NCBI GenBank assembly: GCA_012727825.1
Contig: JAAYGH010000125.1
Span: 1 to 7,272, forward strand
DNA length: 7,272 nt
Source of the DNA: Trueperella sp.
GTDB taxonomy: Bacteria; Actinomycetota; Actinomycetes; Actinomycetales; Actinomycetaceae
Direction: 5' to 3'
Under the pieces are notes generated by a model. The model did not search any database. It was not told the origin of the DNA and saw nothing but the letters and a program-made list of their open reading frames with translations. Below are positions 5,452 through 7,272 of the stretch, one piece after another. The translations under genes were made by a program, and so were the position numbers. Numbering within the stretch: position 1 is the first letter of the stretch; each line of letters begins with the position of its first letter.

Positions 5452-5812
5452 ACAAACGAGCGCGCGGTTGCCAGCTTCCATTGACGACGACGCCACTTCG
5501 GCCTACGCCCATCTTTTTCAGGCCTTTGCGGAACCGACGCGCCTTGCCATTATTCAACACCTTTCATCCGGCGAGCATCGGGTGAGCGACCTCGTAGACC
5601 ACATGGAGCTGGCACAGTCGACGGTCAGTAAACACATCGCATTTCTCGCCGAGTGCGGACTGCTGACGTCGCGCACCGAGGGGCGCTCAAATTGGTACGC
5701 GCTTGCCGAGCCGGGACTCGTTCGGATCTTGATCGCGGGCGCTGAGGAAATACTCTCCGCCACTGGAAATCCCGCCTTGCTGTGTAGCCATATCCGAGGT
5801 AGCGAATCATGA
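5444..5812 (+). CDS. ArsR/SmtB-family metal-sensing repressor
   Basis: This is a likely homodimeric winged-helix repressor that leaves DNA when it binds a metal, so relieving the metal exporter encoded next. The 122-aa protein has the family's FAEPTRLAIIQHL helix (28-40), the recognition region AQSTVSKHIAFL (57-68) and the wing TSRTEGRSNWYAL (75-87). It lacks the ELCVCD metal-binding motif of ArsR/CadC and the His/Asp-rich last helix of CzrA/SmtB. Instead Cys71 (in AECGLL) and Cys114 (in LLCSHI) fall where mycobacterial CmtR has Cys61 and Cys102; its third ligand Cys57 corresponds to Phe67 here. That comparison is from memory. The start has a -10 box 6 nt upstream and no ribosome-binding site. 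Its stop overlaps the CDF start in an ATGA. Family and partner are secure, the metal is not. Confidence 0.93.
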   Translation: MTIQTSARLPASIDDDATSAYAHLFQAFAEPTRLAIIQHLSSGEHRVSDLVDHMELAQSTVSKHIAFLAECGLLTSRTEGRSNWYALAEPGLVRILIAGAEEILSATGNPALLCSHIRGSES

Positions 5813-6702
5813 AGAAGCGCCTTGCCATCGCATTCACCCTGATCTTCTCCATCGTCATTGCGCAAGGAATCGGCGCGTGGCTGACGGGGAGCCTGGCACT
5901 ACTCGTGGACATGGTTCATTCACTTGTCGATTCCACTGGCCTACTCCTTGCCCTCGTCGCAGCCACACTCATGAACCGGCCACCGTCCAAGCGCCACACG
6001 TGGGGATTCCGCCGGGCAGAAAGTTTGGCCGCTCTCGGGCAGGGCGCGCTGCTGCTGGGAGTCGCCCTATACGCCGTCGTTGAAGGAATTGGACGCATCG
6101 CGAATCCGCCTCACGTCGATGCACAACAAATGATCTGGTTCGCCCTCGTCGCGCTCGTGCTCAACCTTGCCGCGATGGCCGTGCTGCACGCCGACCGGGA
6201 CACGAACCTCAACATGCGAGGCGCGTTCCTCGAAGTTTTGGTGGACGCGCTGGGAACTATCGCCGTCATCATCTCGGGCATCCTCATACTCACCACCGGC
6301 TTCGCCTACGCGGACACGATCGCCGCGTTCATCATTGCCGCCATGATCGTTCCGCGCGCCATAATCCTGCTCCGCAGCGCAGTGCGAATGCTGATGGAAT
6401 TCACGCCAGAAGGGCTCGACCTTGAGGAGGTCCGCGAGTGCCTCATGACCGTCGAGCACGTCATTGACGTCCACGACATCCACGCCACCCAAATCGCAAC
6501 GGGACTTCCGGTGCTGACGGCACACGTCGTCGTCAGCGACGAATGCTTTGAAACAGGGCACGCCGTTGGCATTCTCGAAGAGTTGCGCACCTGCGTCGCT
6601 GATCACTTCGACGTATCGGTCAAGCATTCGACATTCCAGATCGAGACGGCGAGCTTTACGGCGGATGAACCGCGAGAAATCTTCCACGACTACGGTGGCT
6701 GA
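5809..6702 (+). CDS. Cation diffusion facilitator (CDF) family metal exporter
   Basis: This is a proton-driven membrane antiporter expelling a divalent metal such as zinc, cadmium or cobalt from the cytoplasm. The 297-aa protein has six hydrophobic segments (about 4-26, 30-55, 71-95, 107-127, 142-163, 168-190) and a C-terminal cytoplasmic domain (about 200-285) with VHDIHATQI (221-229), TAHVVV (237-242) and KHSTFQIE (272-279). The overall pattern (SLALLVDMVHSLVD, RHTWGFRRAESLAAL) is the CzcD/ZitB branch. The transport site is His37 and Asp41 in helix 2 with Asp146 in helix 5. The fourth position, normally His in a HxxxD motif, is Glu142 (FLEVLVDALG). The usual His-rich N-terminus and loop are absent. 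The ATG at 5809 has GAGGT 8 nt upstream and overlaps the arsR stop, so both genes share the metal-responsive promoter. Confidence 0.95.
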   Translation: MKKRLAIAFTLIFSIVIAQGIGAWLTGSLALLVDMVHSLVDSTGLLLALVAATLMNRPPSKRHTWGFRRAESLAALGQGALLLGVALYAVVEGIGRIANPPHVDAQQMIWFALVALVLNLAAMAVLHADRDTNLNMRGAFLEVLVDALGTIAVIISGILILTTGFAYADTIAAFIIAAMIVPRAIILLRSAVRMLMEFTPEGLDLEEVRECLMTVEHVIDVHDIHATQIATGLPVLTAHVVVSDECFETGHAVGILEELRTCVADHFDVSVKHSTFQIETASFTADEPREIFHDYGG

Positions 6703-6709
6703 GGTTCCG

Positions 6710-7168
6710 CTACGCGCCCTTCACAATATCCGCGACGACGGCCGCAAAATGTTCGATGAGGTCATCTGCGGCGAGCACTAGATTTGTGCCGGGCTCCCCC
6801 GCACCGAGCGAGATACGTTCGCCTCGCATTGATTCGTCGACGACGACGGGCATTGGTGTGTGAACACCGAACGGCGTGATCGTGCCGCGCTTGAACCCGG
6901 TGGCACGTTCCGCTTCGTCTTGAGGTGCCAGCGACAGGCGCGACTCGCCGACGGCGTGCCGTAGCTTCTTCCAGTCGATGACGCGATCACCAGGCACGAG
7001 GACGATGAGGTACTCACCCTCGCTGACGCGGACGACCATGGTTTTTTGGAGCTGGTGCGGCTCGACACCAGACATCTCGGCCGCTTCCTCAAGCGAGGTA
7101 GGAATGCCGTGATAAATCACATTGACCTCAAAGGGTGCTGCCGTGGCTGCATCAACTGCTGCGGACAT
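6710..7168 (-). CDS. YbaK/EbsC-family aminoacyl-tRNA deacylase (probable Cys-tRNA(Pro) type)
   Basis: Proteins of this family hydrolyse mischarged tRNA, classically Cys-tRNA(Pro), acting beside prolyl-tRNA synthetase in the cytosol. The 152-aa product has the expected single domain: a central LQKTMVVR with the conserved Lys42, YLIVLVPGDRVIDWKKL (53-69), GFKRGTITPFG (91-101), VVVDES (108-113) and the glycine-rich LGAGEPGTNLVL (121-132). Length fits stand-alone YbaK (about 155-160 aa). The start is ATG 7168, with AAGGAA 6 nt upstream; a GTG at 7198 would add 10 residues not typical of the family. It converges with the CDF gene, only 7 bp between stops. It follows a same-strand gene ending 30 bp upstream and may be co-transcribed with it. 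The family is firm, but the precise tRNA substrate is inferred. Confidence 0.92.
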   Translation of the reverse strand: MSAAVDAATAAPFEVNVIYHGIPTSLEEAAEMSGVEPHQLQKTMVVRVSEGEYLIVLVPGDRVIDWKKLRHAVGESRLSLAPQDEAERATGFKRGTITPFGVHTPMPVVVDESMRGERISLGAGEPGTNLVLAADDLIEHFAAVVADIVKGA

Positions 7169-7198
7169 GGGAAATTCCTTCCGTTTGCTGTGTCGCAC

Positions 7199-7272
7199 TC
7201 ACGGCCCAACCGGGGCGCCGTCAACCAGCGCTTCGACGGTGGCAAGAATCAGCCCGCCGTCCTCATCATAAA
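7199..7272 (-). CDS. 3' end of an unidentified gene cut by the window edge
   Basis: One minus-strand frame stays open from the right edge to a TGA at 7201-7199. It encodes a C-terminus reading YDEDGGLILATVEALVDG then APVGP. The acidic start, the hydrophobic-then-amphipathic pattern and the position 30 bp before the YbaK-like gene's ATG look like a real C-terminus and a shared transcript. Only about 24 codons are visible, so no family can be named and the frame could be chance. Confidence 0.5.
   Translation of the reverse strand, partial: YDEDGGLILATVEALVDGAPVGP

Noticed and set aside
6067..6687. Long open frame antisense to the CDF gene
   Set aside because: Its product is a low-complexity Asp/Glu/His/Arg-rich sequence with no recognisable domain. 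It lies fully opposite a clear CDF gene, as expected from high-GC codon bias.
7169..7198. Upstream GTG start for the YbaK-like gene
   Set aside because: It would translate through the AAGGAA ribosome-binding site of the ATG at 7168 and add a non-conserved basic stretch.
1..7272. Mobile element, CRISPR array, tRNA or defence island
   Set aside because: No transposase or integrase motif, no regularly spaced repeats, no tRNA-like cloverleaf in the gaps, and all large genes belong to common housekeeping, transport or metal-resistance families.

Overview
The window reads as chromosomal DNA from a high-GC Gram-positive bacterium (Actinomycetota). The reasons are a GC-rich, codon-biased sequence, an actinobacterial-type peptide deformylase and MscL, a lipoprotein-type binding protein, GTG/TTG starts, and two genes whose start codons sit 6 nt after a TANNNT -10 box, as in leaderless transcripts. 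The genus cannot be fixed from sequence alone. I see no mobile element, CRISPR array, tRNA or rRNA, and no gene-free stretch over 300 bases.

Layout. 12-581 (-): peptide deformylase (def), divergent from mscL (755-1141, +), the mechanosensitive channel. mscL converges on a four-gene osmoprotectant ABC importer transcribed leftwards: ATPase (3778-4587), permease (3041-3781), permease (2373-3044), lipoprotein binding protein (1282-2235). The first three are joined by two 4-bp ATGA overlaps. The binding protein is set apart by a 137-bp gap holding a composite hairpin and a candidate promoter of its own. A perfect 14-bp-stem hairpin at 1215-1247 separates mscL from the importer and can serve both strands. 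Upstream of the importer, on the same strand, is a YdjA-like nitroreductase (4701-5288).

From a 152-bp divergent gap, a rightward pair begins: an ArsR/SmtB-family repressor (5444-5812) and a cation diffusion facilitator (CDF) metal exporter (5809-6702), again overlapping by ATGA. The repressor promoter carries a perfect 16-bp palindrome abutting the -10 box. A degenerate second copy lies 19 bp downstream across the start codon. The CDF gene converges with a YbaK/EbsC-family aminoacyl-tRNA deacylase (6710-7168, -). Upstream of that is the 3' end of an unidentified gene that runs off the right edge.

Working together: the importer accumulates compatible solutes at high osmolarity and MscL vents solutes after a sudden drop, so the left half is an osmotic-balance neighbourhood. 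The ArsR-CDF pair is a self-contained metal-sensing and efflux unit. The most notable points are the tandem operator on a leaderless regulator, a Glu in place of the usual His in the CDF transport site, and a possible CmtR-like but incomplete Cys site in the repressor. Nothing here clearly amounts to a wholly new system.
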